Part shown: piece after piece, positions 8,078 to 15,732 of the stretch
Position numbering within the stretch: the first letter of the stretch is position 1
How the letters are laid out: every line of letters begins with the position of its first letter
Source: a virus
Length of the DNA stretch: 34,956 nucleotides
Direction: 5' to 3' (one strand)
Virus record (IMG/VR): IMGVR_UViG_3300042453_000037
Span: 1 to 34,956 of that record
Notes under the pieces: generated by a model
What the model saw: the letters and a program-made list of their open reading frames with translations, nothing else
What the model was told of the DNA's origin: nothing
Databases searched by the model: none
Made by a program: the position numbers and the translations under genes

Positions 8078-9769
8078 ATGGCTTTGCCCGAAGGATTTAC
8101 ATTAGAACAGCCAACACAGGCTGCTGGTACGCTTAATCTTCCTGCGGGATTTAAACTTGAGCCTAAGTCGTTCAACGCTTATAAAATGATAATGAACGCG
8201 CCAGAAAGTTTGTATAAAAACACCATTGGCGGCTTGGTTGAGGCGGTAAGCAGCCCATTGCAGACAGGCCAGGCTCTAGCTGATGTTGTTGCTGGCGGTG
8301 TGTATAAAGCGTTGCCAAAACCATTTCAGCGTGGACTGGCTGCAATTGAAGCCTCACCTTACAACCCACTTGGCAACCCTGCGGCACTGCAACGCGCTCA
8401 AAATGTTGCTAGTGGTTTTGGGCAAGAGTTGGTTAGACCCTACACTAGCACCGAAGGCTTCCAACGCACAATGGAAGAAGACCCTTTTAGGGTTGTCGGT
8501 GATGTGTCTATGTTGTTGGGTGGCGGTTCGGCTATGGCTAAAGCTGCAAATATAAGCCCTAGTGCAAACAGAGCCGCGAATATGTTGACTCAGGCATCTA
8601 ATGCCATTAACCCAGTAAATGCATTGCTTAAAACTGGTCAGCTTGTAACTAAGGGAGTCCCGCAACTTGTTGCAAGCGGAATTGGTTTAACCACTGGTGT
8701 TGGTGGTGATACCGTAAAAGAAGCATTTAAAGCAGGTTTAAAAGGCAAAACAGCGTTTAAAGAAAATATAAGTGGCAATGCACCAATCACGCAAGTGCTT
8801 GACGATGCAAGGGCTAACCTTGCTCAAATCAATGCTAACAAGCAAGCTGACTATCGATCTGGCATGGTTAACATTGCAAACGATAAAGCCATTCTTGATT
8901 TCACTGGAATTGACAACGCCTTAACAAACGCAGAAAAATATTCTAAATTTAAAGGAAAGATTGTTAATGAAACCGCAGATAATTTATTAACTTCTATTCA
9001 GAAAACAGTAAACGATTGGAAGCAATCAAACCCTGCTGATTTTCATACGCCAGAAGGTTTAGACCAATTAAAACAAGCTGTTTGGGGTGAAATTGAAAAA
9101 TTGCCACAAGGATCAAAGCAAGCATATTCTGCTGGCAAAGATGTTTACAACGCAATTAAGTCAGAAATTACCGCACAATCTCCGACTTACGCCAATGTAA
9201 TGAAGGAATACACAGATGCTAGTGAGTTAATCCATGAAATTGAACGATCTTTATCATTGGGTAAAAAGGCTTCTGCCGACACAGCATTGAGAAAATTACA
9301 ATCTTTAACAAGAAACAATGTAAATACAAATTATGGTCAACGCCAGGCATTAGCGCAACAGCTTGTAGAAGGCGGTGGCAATGAATTGATGCCAGCGTTA
9401 GCAGGCCAAGCAATGAGCAGTTTTGCACCAAGAGGTTTAGCAGGACAAGGCGGCGCTCTTGGTGCTGGTTTAGCTGCTTTTTCTAATCCTTACACAGCCG
9501 CTGCTTTGCCTTTTATGAGTCCTAGATTGATGGGCGAAGCTGCTTATGGCGCTGGTAGGATTGGGGCTGGTGTAAATGCTTTAGCGCAACCAGTTCAAAA
9601 CGCCCTTGCACCTACTATTGCCAACGCACAAAGGTTAGCATCTAGAGTGCCTATGACTGCTGAACAAGCTAAGATGTTAGCGTTGATAGCAGCTAGAACT
9701 GGCAACATTCCAAGATTAGAAGCATCGGGAATGACAACAGACAACCCAACGGGTCGATTTACACAATAG
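8078..9769 (+). CDS. Probable internal virion / DNA ejection protein (gp16 position)
   Basis: 563 residues; P22 gp16 is 609. It opens with two related short motifs (LPEGFTLEQP and LPAGFKLEPK), has a Gly/Ala-rich hydrophobic region (about 40-215) that could enter a membrane, a long helical section (about 240-420), and a second Gly/Ala-rich segment (about 425-500). The combination of membrane-active and helical parts fits the largest ejection protein. It is the third of three consecutive ejection-type genes before the second fibre. Confidence 0.6.
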   Translation: MALPEGFTLEQPTQAAGTLNLPAGFKLEPKSFNAYKMIMNAPESLYKNTIGGLVEAVSSPLQTGQALADVVAGGVYKALPKPFQRGLAAIEASPYNPLGNPAALQRAQNVASGFGQELVRPYTSTEGFQRTMEEDPFRVVGDVSMLLGGGSAMAKAANISPSANRAANMLTQASNAINPVNALLKTGQLVTKGVPQLVASGIGLTTGVGGDTVKEAFKAGLKGKTAFKENISGNAPITQVLDDARANLAQINANKQADYRSGMVNIANDKAILDFTGIDNALTNAEKYSKFKGKIVNETADNLLTSIQKTVNDWKQSNPADFHTPEGLDQLKQAVWGEIEKLPQGSKQAYSAGKDVYNAIKSEITAQSPTYANVMKEYTDASELIHEIERSLSLGKKASADTALRKLQSLTRNNVNTNYGQRQALAQQLVEGGGNELMPALAGQAMSSFAPRGLAGQGGALGAGLAAFSNPYTAAALPFMSPRLMGEAAYGAGRIGAGVNALAQPVQNALAPTIANAQRLASRVPMTAEQAKMLALIAARTGNIPRLEASGMTTDNPTGRFTQ

Positions 9770-9784
9770 TCAAGGACTAATCTT

Positions 9785-11032
9785 ATGGCATCACTTACCC
9801 CCACACCAAAGCAGCAGATTTACGGCAGCGATGGCAACCCGTTAGTCGGTGGCAAGATTTACACCTACGCCGCTGGCACAACGACTCCATTGGCAACCTA
9901 CACGGATGCTGGTGCTGGTACAGCCAACACCAACCCGATCATCTTGAATTCGTTAGGTCAGGCTAATATCTGGCTAGGCTCATCCTCGTACAAGTTCAGC
10001 GTATATACAGCCGCCGATGTGCTGCTGTACACCGTGGACAATATCAGCGCACCCCTTGATTCTGCTGGATTAACCACCGCACTTGCATCACCTCCACCCA
10101 TCGGTAGCACTGCGCCTAACACTGGCGCATTTACCACATTGGCTGCGACCACTGGCACAATCACTACGGTTAACTCCACCACAGTCAATGCGACTACGGC
10201 CAACGCCACCACCATCACTGCAACTGGCACAGTTACCGCTGAAACTTTGACTTTTGAAGGTGGCGGGTCAATGACTAGACCATCAGAGTTGGGCATTCAG
10301 CCAATCTCTGCATCAATAGCTGCCAATGCTTTAACAATCACACTAGACCCAACAACGCTAGATTTCCGTTCAACCACAGGGTCTAGTGGCACGGTTACTC
10401 CAGTTACCTTGGCTACGGCTGCAACACTCGTTGTGCCATCAGGGGCAACCCTTGGTACAGTGTCGGGAGTTCAGTCTCAGTTGATCGTTGTTGCAATTAA
10501 TAACGCAGGAACAATTGAACTTGCTGTGATTAACATCTCAGGTGGTGCAGCTATAAATGACGGAATTGTCAGCACTACTGCAATAAGTGCGTCATCACCT
10601 AGTAATACAGCTTTCTATTCAACAACTGCAAGAACAGATGTTGCATATCGAGTTGTTGGTTTTATCCAATCAACCCAAGCTACCGCTGGAACTTGGGCAA
10701 CCGCACCTTCGTATGTTCAAGGATTTGGCGGTATAGTTTTGACTGGCTTAAACAGTTTAGGTTTTGGACAAAACTGGACAAATGTAACAAGCAGCCGTGC
10801 GTTAGGCACTACCTATTACAACACCCAAACCAAACCCATTAACGTGTATTTAGAAGCCTTGGTTTCTGCTGGCAATCGAGCTACCATTACATTAAATGGG
10901 CTTGTTTTTGGTAGCGTGTTGTCTTACACATCGGGTCAGGCAACTGTAATGCTGATCATACCCCCCGGAAATTCGTACTCCCTTCAAGCAACGGGCAGCG
11001 GGACTTTAACTAATTGTTACGAACTTCGTTAA
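9785..11032 (+). CDS. Tail fibre / tailspike-type protein with head-binding-like N-terminus
   Basis: 415 residues. Residues 1-90 (QIYGSDGNPLVGGKIYTYAA, then NTNPIILNSLGQANIWL and LLYTVDNI) resemble the head-binding fold found at the N-terminus of P22-type tailspikes and related fibres. A Thr-rich linker follows (about 110-160, with PIGSTAPNTGAFTTL), then a beta-rich C-terminal part ending in CYELR. It occupies the tailspike place at the end of the structural block. No catalytic beta-helix is obvious, so receptor binding rather than polysaccharide cleavage is likelier. Confidence 0.75.
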   Translation: MASLTPTPKQQIYGSDGNPLVGGKIYTYAAGTTTPLATYTDAGAGTANTNPIILNSLGQANIWLGSSSYKFSVYTAADVLLYTVDNISAPLDSAGLTTALASPPPIGSTAPNTGAFTTLAATTGTITTVNSTTVNATTANATTITATGTVTAETLTFEGGGSMTRPSELGIQPISASIAANALTITLDPTTLDFRSTTGSSGTVTPVTLATAATLVVPSGATLGTVSGVQSQLIVVAINNAGTIELAVINISGGAAINDGIVSTTAISASSPSNTAFYSTTARTDVAYRVVGFIQSTQATAGTWATAPSYVQGFGGIVLTGLNSLGFGQNWTNVTSSRALGTTYYNTQTKPINVYLEALVSAGNRATITLNGLVFGSVLSYTSGQATVMLIIPPGNSYSLQATGSGTLTNCYELR

Positions 11033-11043
11033 CAGGAAATAAA

Positions 11044-11316
11044 ATGCCACATTACAAAGCACCCGACAATTCCCTGCATTTTCTTGATTCTGCTGAATAT
11101 GAATCCATGCTACCCGCTGGCAGTGTTCAGATCACAGACGCAGAAGCCGAGGCACTGCGCCCAGTTGCGCCAGAACTGACTTACGCCCAGAAGCGTGCTG
11201 CTGAGTATCCACCAATGTCTGACTACCTTGATGGCATCGTCAAGGGCGATACGGCGCAAGTAAACGCCTATGTTGCCGCGTGCCTAGCAGTCAAAGCCAA
11301 GTACCCCAAGGAATGA
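11044..11316 (+). CDS. Small protein after the fibre, possible fibre assembly factor
   Basis: 90 residues. The ATG at 11044 follows an AGGAAA site with correct spacing; an earlier in-frame ATG inside the fibre gene lacks one. The C-terminal half (YAQKRAAEYPPMSDYLDGIV, ending AVKAKYPKE) is a segment common in small phage proteins encoded next to fibres. It is mostly helical and acidic. Fibre chaperone is a guess from position. Confidence 0.6.
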   Translation: MPHYKAPDNSLHFLDSAEYESMLPAGSVQITDAEAEALRPVAPELTYAQKRAAEYPPMSDYLDGIVKGDTAQVNAYVAACLAVKAKYPKE

Positions 11317-11317
11317 C

Positions 11318-11539
11318 ATGGACTACCAAGTATTCTTTAATGCAGCCCTTGGACTAGCAGCGTTTCTTGGTGGGTGGACACTTAACGGCATTACTAAGGC
11401 CATTGAGCGCCTTGATACCGATGTGCGGAATATGCCAATGCACTACTTGAGTAAAGACGATTACCGCAACGACATTCGAGAAGTTAAAGAAATGCTTGGC
11501 AAGATTTTTGACAAACTCGACACCAAAGTGGACAAGTGA
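11318..11539 (+). CDS. Membrane-anchored small protein in lysis region
   Basis: 73 residues. One N-terminal hydrophobic segment (about 5-25, FNAALGLAAFLGGWTLNGI) is followed by a charged helix (YLSKDDYRNDIREVKEMLGK) predicted to form a coiled coil and face the cytoplasm or periplasm. This layout resembles XhlA-like or other small holin-associated proteins. It starts two bases after the preceding gene and overlaps the next by four bases (GTGA). Confidence 0.6.
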   Translation: MDYQVFFNAALGLAAFLGGWTLNGITKAIERLDTDVRNMPMHYLSKDDYRNDIREVKEMLGKIFDKLDTKVDK

Positions 11540-11706
11540 TTGATGTTGCATCAGCACAGATACCTTGGCCCAACACGGAACAAAAGATCGTGCTGGTGTG
11601 CCGTGTCGTGCTGCCGCAAGAAAAGTATGGGGCTAATGAGTTTCTAGACAAAGACGGGAGGGTGTGCCGCTGGGTTCTGGAGGTCAAGAATGATCGACCC
11701 AATTAG
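11536..11706 (+). CDS. Small GTG-initiated gene of unknown function
   Basis: 56 residues from a GTG that overlaps the previous stop as GTGA; it overlaps the next gene by 17 bases. The frame fills an otherwise empty 150-base gap. The protein includes IPWPNTEQKIVLVCRVVLPQ and a later VCRWVLEVKND, with two cysteines and a beta-like pattern. I do not recognise it. Coupling with both neighbours is the main support. Confidence 0.5.
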   Translation: MIDVASAQIPWPNTEQKIVLVCRVVLPQEKYGANEFLDKDGRVCRWVLEVKNDRPN

Positions 11707-12163
11707 CGCATTTGCCATAGCACAGGGTGCTATAAAAGGTATCCAAGCTGCTATAAAAATGGGCAAGGATGTCCAAGGCATCACAAACGATGTGATGAAG
11801 TTCTTTGATGCCAAGGACAAGGTAGCCAAGGAAGCGGTCAAAGACCCAAAGAAGAAGTACAGTTCAGACACCAGTCAGGCCATGAGTACCGTCATGCAGT
11901 TGCATGAGTTAAACAAGGCCGAGGAAGAACTGAAGTGGCACTTTATAAACCAAGGTCAAAGTGCCTTGTGGACGCAGATCGTATTGGAGCGCAATTCGAT
12001 TGTGCAGCGGCGCAGAACGCAAGAGATACTAGATGCTAAAGCGGCTAAGAACCGCAAGCAAGAGATTGACGAAGCCATCACAATGGGGCTTTGCATACTG
12101 GTAGCCGCTGCCATATTTATGCTAGTGGCTTGGGGTGTAATTGCAATGAAAGGAAAGTTGTGA
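11690..12163 (+). CDS. Phage protein with C-terminal membrane anchor
   Basis: 157 residues. The N-terminal part starts MIDPISAFAIAQGAIKGIQA and is followed by Lys/Asp-rich helices; about 90-130 is a long charged helix with RRRTQE; about 130-152 (GLCILVAAAIFMLVAWGVIA) is a clear transmembrane segment. The topology suggests a tail-anchored cytoplasmic protein. It lies between small lysis-region genes, so a role in holin control or envelope disruption is possible but unproved. Confidence 0.65.
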   Translation: MIDPISAFAIAQGAIKGIQAAIKMGKDVQGITNDVMKFFDAKDKVAKEAVKDPKKKYSSDTSQAMSTVMQLHELNKAEEELKWHFINQGQSALWTQIVLERNSIVQRRRTQEILDAKAAKNRKQEIDEAITMGLCILVAAAIFMLVAWGVIAMKGKL

Positions 12164-12777
12164 GCGAAGGAACTTTAAACGCCAATTCAACCCTTGACAA
12201 AGTTCTTGGGTATGTGGATTCGCCATTTAAACTTGCCGCCATCCTTGTCATGGGCGTAGTTGCTTTTGCTGGTTATTTTGTGTACACAAACCAAGACTTG
12301 CTGATTGGGGCTTACAAAGAATCCAAGAAGATACCCAGCATTGCCGAGGACAGGGTGGAGGACGCCTCCGCCCACCTGTTCAAGACCACCAACGCCACTA
12401 TCGTTGCGGTGTTTAAAGTCAACCCTATGTTTGGCACTCGTGTGCTGCACCGAGCCTATGCCAAGGACGGACGGGATAAAACCAATGACGGGCTGGATGT
12501 TGGCCTGTTTACAAACAACGCAGCCAACAATGCTGACGTTGTTAAATTGATGGCAAACGAAATCCCTTGCGGTGAGTACCGCACAGCGCAGTCTGAAATG
12601 GGTATTTGGTACATCAACAAGGGCGTGACCTTCACTTGCAGAATCAGTGTTCCACCAGAGCCGGGGCGGTTTGTGGGGCAGATAACCGTGGGGTGGGAAA
12701 CCGAACCCGAAAACTTAGAATCAGCACGAACCATGCTGAGTATTGCTGCAACCATGCTTTCAAGGAGTAAACAATAA
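12160..12777 (+). CDS. Membrane-anchored protein of the lysis region, unknown function
   Basis: 205 residues. The start is taken as the GTG at 12160, which overlaps the previous stop (GTGA) and has AAAGGAAA upstream; an in-frame ATG at 12091 lies deep in the previous gene and lacks support. One hydrophobic segment (about 25-46, LAAILVMGVVAFAGYFVYTN) near the N-terminus is followed by a soluble domain with two cysteines (IPCGEY and FTCRIS). This is an N-in anchored layout with a likely periplasmic domain, as in inner-membrane spanins, but the domain is not coiled coil. Confidence 0.65.
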   Translation: MSEGTLNANSTLDKVLGYVDSPFKLAAILVMGVVAFAGYFVYTNQDLLIGAYKESKKIPSIAEDRVEDASAHLFKTTNATIVAVFKVNPMFGTRVLHRAYAKDGRDKTNDGLDVGLFTNNAANNADVVKLMANEIPCGEYRTAQSEMGIWYINKGVTFTCRISVPPEPGRFVGQITVGWETEPENLESARTMLSIAATMLSRSKQ

Positions 12778-13268
12778 TGGACTGGTTAAAACAAATTGCA
12801 CCTACTATTGCAACCGCAATGGGTGGCCCGTTGGCTGGCATGGCTGTGTCTGCTATCTCCAAAGCCATAGGCGTTGACCCTGACAAAGTTGGCGACCTAA
12901 TATCAAACAACAAACTTTCAGCAGAACAAATTGCCCAAGTAAAAATTGCGGAGATTGAATTGCAGAAACAAGCGCAGGAACTTGGCCTTAACTTTGAAAA
13001 GTTGGAAGTTGAAGACCGCAAATCAGCGCGGGATATGCAAGCCTCAACCAAGTCAATTGTGCCGCCCTTGCTGGCTGGCACTGTGACTGTCGGCTTCTTC
13101 GGTATTATGGGGATGATGTTTTTTAACAAAATTGACAGCAGCAACCCCGCTATTTTAATGATGCTTGGCTCACTGGGTACGGCTTGGACAGGCATCATTT
13201 CTTATTATTTTGGCTCATCGGCAGGCTCTCAGGCTAAAACAGATTTATTGTCAAAGGCAGCAAAATGA
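12777..13268 (+). CDS. Holin, 3TM gene-transfer-release type
   Basis: 163 residues. A hydrophobic N-terminal helix (about 7-31), a charged helix containing DRKSARDMQ (about 80-88), and two strong transmembrane segments (about 95-117 and 124-146) match the layout of the GTA/phage 3TM holin family. Holins permeabilise the inner membrane at the lysis time. Its stop overlaps the endolysin start (ATGA), the usual holin-endolysin pairing. Confidence 0.8.
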   Translation: MDWLKQIAPTIATAMGGPLAGMAVSAISKAIGVDPDKVGDLISNNKLSAEQIAQVKIAEIELQKQAQELGLNFEKLEVEDRKSARDMQASTKSIVPPLLAGTVTVGFFGIMGMMFFNKIDSSNPAILMMLGSLGTAWTGIISYYFGSSAGSQAKTDLLSKAAK

Positions 13269-13693
13269 ACCTAAGCCCACACTTCACCCTTGCAGAATTG
13301 ACCGTCACCGACCATCGAGAGTTTGACAACAGCCCAACCCAAGAGGAAATCAGCAACTTGCAACGCTTGGCACAATTGCTGGAACAGGTCAAAGATACCC
13401 TTGGTGGCAAGCCCGTGATGATTAACTCTGCCTTTCGGTGCAAACAGGTCAATGACGCTGTGGGCAGCAAAGATTCAAGCCAGCATCGTCACGGCTGCGC
13501 TGCCGACTTTCGTGTACCCGGCGTTACCCCCGATGAGGTAGTCCGTGCTGTGATTGCTGCGGGTTTACCATTCGATCAAATCATCCGTGAGTACGACCGC
13601 TGGACACACATCAGCATCCCTAATGTGGATGGCGGCACACCCCGTGGGTCAGCGTTGATTATCGACAAGGCTGGCACTAGACAGTTTGCGTAA
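13265..13693 (+). CDS. Endolysin, peptidase M15 family (L-Ala-D-Glu or D-Ala-type peptidase)
   Basis: 142 residues. The zinc-site motif of M15 peptidases is visible as S72-x-H74-x-x-G77-x-A79-x-D81, with the third ligand H115 in WTHIS. INSAFRC (53-59) is the conserved strand before it. Such enzymes cut peptide cross-links of peptidoglycan. There is no signal peptide, so export depends on the holin upstream. The last 45 bases are overlapped by an oppositely oriented gene, and no terminator separates them. Confidence 0.9.
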   Translation: MNLSPHFTLAELTVTDHREFDNSPTQEEISNLQRLAQLLEQVKDTLGGKPVMINSAFRCKQVNDAVGSKDSSQHRHGCAADFRVPGVTPDEVVRAVIAAGLPFDQIIREYDRWTHISIPNVDGGTPRGSALIIDKAGTRQFA

Positions 13694-13831
13694 CTCAACC
13701 ATAGCATCCTTGAAGTCACCCTGCAACTGCTCAATGGTGTCCTGTTGCTGCTGCATCTTGCGATAGGCATCAATGGAGAACTGGGCAAGGTTCTCATGTG
13801 ACCATGCTGCAAAGTTAGGTAAGTCGCTCAT
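13649..13831 (-). CDS. Small helical protein, last gene of leftward operon
   Basis: 60 residues, largely one helix: MSDLPNFAAWSHENLAQF followed by a Gln-rich stretch (QQQQDTIEQL) and a Leu-rich end. It looks like a small oligomerising protein. The start overlaps the previous stop by four bases (ATGA). The 3' end runs 45 bases into the endolysin gene on the other strand. Function unknown. Confidence 0.6.
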   Translation of the reverse strand: MSDLPNFAAWSHENLAQFSIDAYRKMQQQQDTIEQLQGDFKDAMVELRKLSSASLVDNQR

Positions 13832-14001
13832 CCTGCTTCCTTTAAGTATTCGATTAGTTTATTCTGGGCTTGTTGTATAGCCTTGGTCTTACTGTTGAAT
13901 CGTTGACCGATGCGCTTGGCAAGAGTCTTGTCATCGTAATATGCTTTAGCAAATGTTTTTGCCAATTCAACAATTTCCTTTTGTTCTTTTTCAGTAAGCA
14001 T
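13828..14001 (-). CDS. Small Lys-rich helical protein
   Basis: 57 residues (starts MLTEKEQKEIVELAKTF, ends IEYLKEAG). The sequence suggests a helix-turn-helix-like arrangement (DDKTLAKRIGQRFNSKTKAI), so a small DNA-binding protein is possible. It overlaps the next gene by ATGA, and a 19-codon frame ends inside its start. The sequence before it (ACCATTCATG) has no strong ribosome site, so translation probably depends on coupling. Confidence 0.55.
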   Translation of the reverse strand: MLTEKEQKEIVELAKTFAKAYYDDKTLAKRIGQRFNSKTKAIQQAQNKLIEYLKEAG

Positions 14002-14050
14002 GAATGGTCTTGGGTGTATCGCAAAAGTTAACTACTAATTTGATGGTCAT
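13991..14050 (-). CDS. Possible 19-residue coupling peptide
   Basis: A 19-codon frame (MTIKLVVNFCDTPKTIHAY) that starts in an ATGA overlap with the preceding 210-residue gene and stops 11 bases inside the start of the next gene. It exactly bridges the only gap in a chain of overlapping genes whose following member has no ribosome site, so it may serve to carry ribosomes across. It could equally be a chance frame. Confidence 0.3.
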   Translation of the reverse strand: MTIKLVVNFCDTPKTIHAY

Positions 14051-14679
14051 GTGTTTTTCTCCTCAATTGTATAAAACCAGTCGTCCCCTGCGCTCCACTT
14101 GCGTGTACCGTCCACCGTCCAGAACCTTTGTGCGGCTTGGAAGTCGGGGAATTTTGTCTCCGCAGGAATCAATGACTGGTCGTACCACAGGCAGCGATTA
14201 TTGGGCTGGCAGGCAAACTGACCATTGTCCAAGGCGATCCAGTTAAAGGATTTATGCTCCTCGGCCTGCTCAGTAAACCCTGTGTCCAAGTCCATGCCAT
14301 CGGCGCAAAAGTCCACCGTAAACAGGTAACGCCCAAAGTGCCATTGCTTATCTTTGCCCAAAAACTTCACGCCCAAGTTGCGTAAGCCGATCTTCTCCAC
14401 GATGGTGAATCGGTAGCCCATGCAGTCCCACAGTTGCAAGGTGTCGATGGGAAGGTCGCCATGCTCCGCTTGCCACACATAGGCATGGATCGGTAGCTTG
14501 TCGTACAGCGCACCATAGGCAGGCAGTAGCGACTCGATGCGGAACACTTGACCACGCAGGGCTTTTAGGCTAACCCATACGGCGGGTTCAAGTTCCCCAT
14601 GCCCCTTTGTAAAGTTGTATAAAAACTCACGCCTGACAAAGCATTTAAGCGGGGGTAATGATGCGATGATGTAACTCAT
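14047..14679 (-). CDS. Conserved-looking phage protein, function unknown
   Basis: 210 residues. It opens with MSYIIASLPPLKCFVRREFL and is rich in aromatic residues (about 16 Tyr/Trp), with motifs GQVFRIESLLPAYGALYDKL and WTVDGTRKWSAGDDWFYTIE. It looks like a compact soluble alpha/beta protein; no transmembrane segment. I believe similar proteins occur in other phages without a known function. It is coupled to both neighbours by four-base overlaps and is by far the largest gene of the small-gene cassette. Confidence 0.65.
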   Translation of the reverse strand: MSYIIASLPPLKCFVRREFLYNFTKGHGELEPAVWVSLKALRGQVFRIESLLPAYGALYDKLPIHAYVWQAEHGDLPIDTLQLWDCMGYRFTIVEKIGLRNLGVKFLGKDKQWHFGRYLFTVDFCADGMDLDTGFTEQAEEHKSFNWIALDNGQFACQPNNRCLWYDQSLIPAETKFPDFQAAQRFWTVDGTRKWSAGDDWFYTIEEKNT

Positions 14680-14846
14680 GTGTTCTTCTCCTTGAGTTTG
14701 GCTTCGATGGCTTGATAAACAAGAACTCTTGTTGGTTCTATGTCAGGGTTAAACATCACCAATTCGTAACACTCATCGACTTCTCGTTCCGTCAGCCCTA
14801 CCCAAGGGCGTTGGTAAACTTGGATGTTATCGTCTTGGTCTTTCAT
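14676..14846 (-). CDS. Small acidic phage protein
   Basis: 56 residues, not starting with a strong promoter but coupled on both sides by ATGA overlaps. Contains RPWVGLTEREVDECYELV, a WVGLT segment seen in many very small phage proteins, and ends IEAKLKEKNT. An AGGAGG-like sequence (GGAGGTGG) stands just before the ATG. Function unknown. Confidence 0.6.
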   Translation of the reverse strand: MKDQDDNIQVYQRPWVGLTEREVDECYELVMFNPDIEPTRVLVYQAIEAKLKEKNT

Positions 14847-15055
14847 TCCACCACCTCCTGCTTTGCGGTTAACCCCTCAAGGCGTTTAATCCGTGCCACG
14901 TTGTAGGCAACGATGGCGGTGTGGTACTCCATGCTCGATTGATGGCGTAGCTTGGTGCGCTGCGCTTGTATCAGTTCTTCGGCGATCAGTTCCGCAGGGG
15001 TCGGCATTACCCAGTGGTTTATCAGCCATTCCCATACGTTCTTTAAGTGGTTCAT
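14843..15055 (-). CDS. Small helical protein, unknown
   Basis: 70 residues. The N-terminal part (HLKNVWEWLINHWVMPTPAE) is Trp-rich and amphipathic, and the rest is a long helix with LIAEELIQAQRTKL and IKRLEGLTAKQEVVE. The pattern suggests an oligomeric or membrane-peripheral protein. It is coupled by ATGA overlaps to both neighbours. Confidence 0.6.
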   Translation of the reverse strand: MNHLKNVWEWLINHWVMPTPAELIAEELIQAQRTKLRHQSSMEYHTAIVAYNVARIKRLEGLTAKQEVVE

Positions 15056-15270
15056 TTTGTTTCTCCTCTTGCTCGAATTATTGTTGCACAGCTATATCCA
15101 TCTTTAAAGCCGCCCCATTCTTCACACTCCTTCGCACACGCCTCACGCTCGGCTGCTGCTACTAGGGCGGCAAAGCGTTCAAACACGGGTAACAAATCTC
15201 TTTCTACCCATGTCATGTGGTCAGCCATAGCACCAGAGGCTTTAGCCATGTCCATTAGTTCTTGGTTCAT
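15052..15270 (-). CDS. Small helical protein with CAKECEEW motif
   Basis: 72 residues. FERFAALVAAAEREACAKEC is a helix typical of a widespread short phage/prophage protein type that ends in a conserved A-I-R-A-R-G segment (TIIRARGETK here). Two cysteines are spaced by three residues (CAKEC). Function unknown. Coupled to neighbours by ATGA overlaps. Confidence 0.65.
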   Translation of the reverse strand: MNQELMDMAKASGAMADHMTWVERDLLPVFERFAALVAAAEREACAKECEEWGGFKDGYSCATIIRARGETK

Positions 15271-15482
15271 GCTTCCCTCGCTTTCATCATTGCGTCTGCT
15301 AGTCGGTATGCACTCTCGGCTGCAAACTGGCGAAGTAGTACAGGGTCTTCTAAGCCCTCATTCTCCAACGCGGTCAAGAACCACGTTATCGACTTAGCTG
15401 CAAAATAATCACGCAGGGTCATGCCGTTTGACTCTCCTCCATGCTCAAATAGTGTGGTTGGAAATGCTGATATGTCGTTCAT
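15267..15482 (-). CDS. TLRDYFAA family small protein, copy 1
   Basis: 71 residues. Contains GMTLRDYFAAKSITWFLTAL and a C-terminal SAYRLADAMMKAREA. The TLRDYFAA and AYxxADxMxxxR elements recur in the 55-residue protein at 17504, so the two genes are paralogues. The TLRDYFAA motif is common in small proteins of enterobacterial prophages, but I know no firm function. ATGA overlap on both sides. Confidence 0.7.
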   Translation of the reverse strand: MNDISAFPTTLFEHGGESNGMTLRDYFAAKSITWFLTALENEGLEDPVLLRQFAAESAYRLADAMMKAREA

Positions 15483-15685
15483 TTGAATATGCTCCTTGCT
15501 AATACGGTTTTACTGGGTTCGCACTGCTTGGTCTGTGCTTTGGTATCACTGAAATACCCAATGGCAAAGCAGATGGCGGCAACGATGCCGACACACTTAG
15601 CAAATGTCATAAGGCTGCGCCACATTTTTTCCCATGTTGATGGGGTTTCTTCGTCTTCTACCAATTGGATTCTTATCTTGCTCAT
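15479..15685 (-). CDS. Small membrane protein, first gene of the coupled cassette
   Basis: 68 residues. The ATG at 15685 is preferred over an upstream in-frame ATG at 15769 because of a GGAGAC site eight bases before it and the promoter and operator in between. A charged N-terminus with KIRIQLVEDEE is followed by one transmembrane segment (about 27-46, FAKCVGIVAAICFAIGYFSD) and a basic tail. Function unknown. Confidence 0.6.
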   Translation of the reverse strand: MSKIRIQLVEDEETPSTWEKMWRSLMTFAKCVGIVAAICFAIGYFSDTKAQTKQCEPSKTVLARSIFK

Positions 15686-15707
15686 TTCTTGTCTCCTTCG
15701 TTGATTG

Positions 15708-15732
15708 AGTATAAATTCTAGCATACCGCTAG
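15708..15732 (-). promoter_or_regulatory. Leftward promoter region with operator O4
   Basis: The operator CTAGCATACCGCTAG lies at 15718-15732: a CTAGCA-N3-CGCTAG site of the same design as the three sites in the divergent control region. On the minus strand it abuts two -10-like hexamers, TAGAAT (15715-15720) and TATACT (15708-15713); no good -35 is seen. Transcription would begin about 15 bases before the gene at 15685. The operator also covers the stop codon of the upstream gene. Confidence 0.6.

Noticed and set aside
12644-13198. 184-codon minus-strand frame across the holin
   Set aside because: Opposite two coupled rightward genes including the holin; no ribosome site or context.
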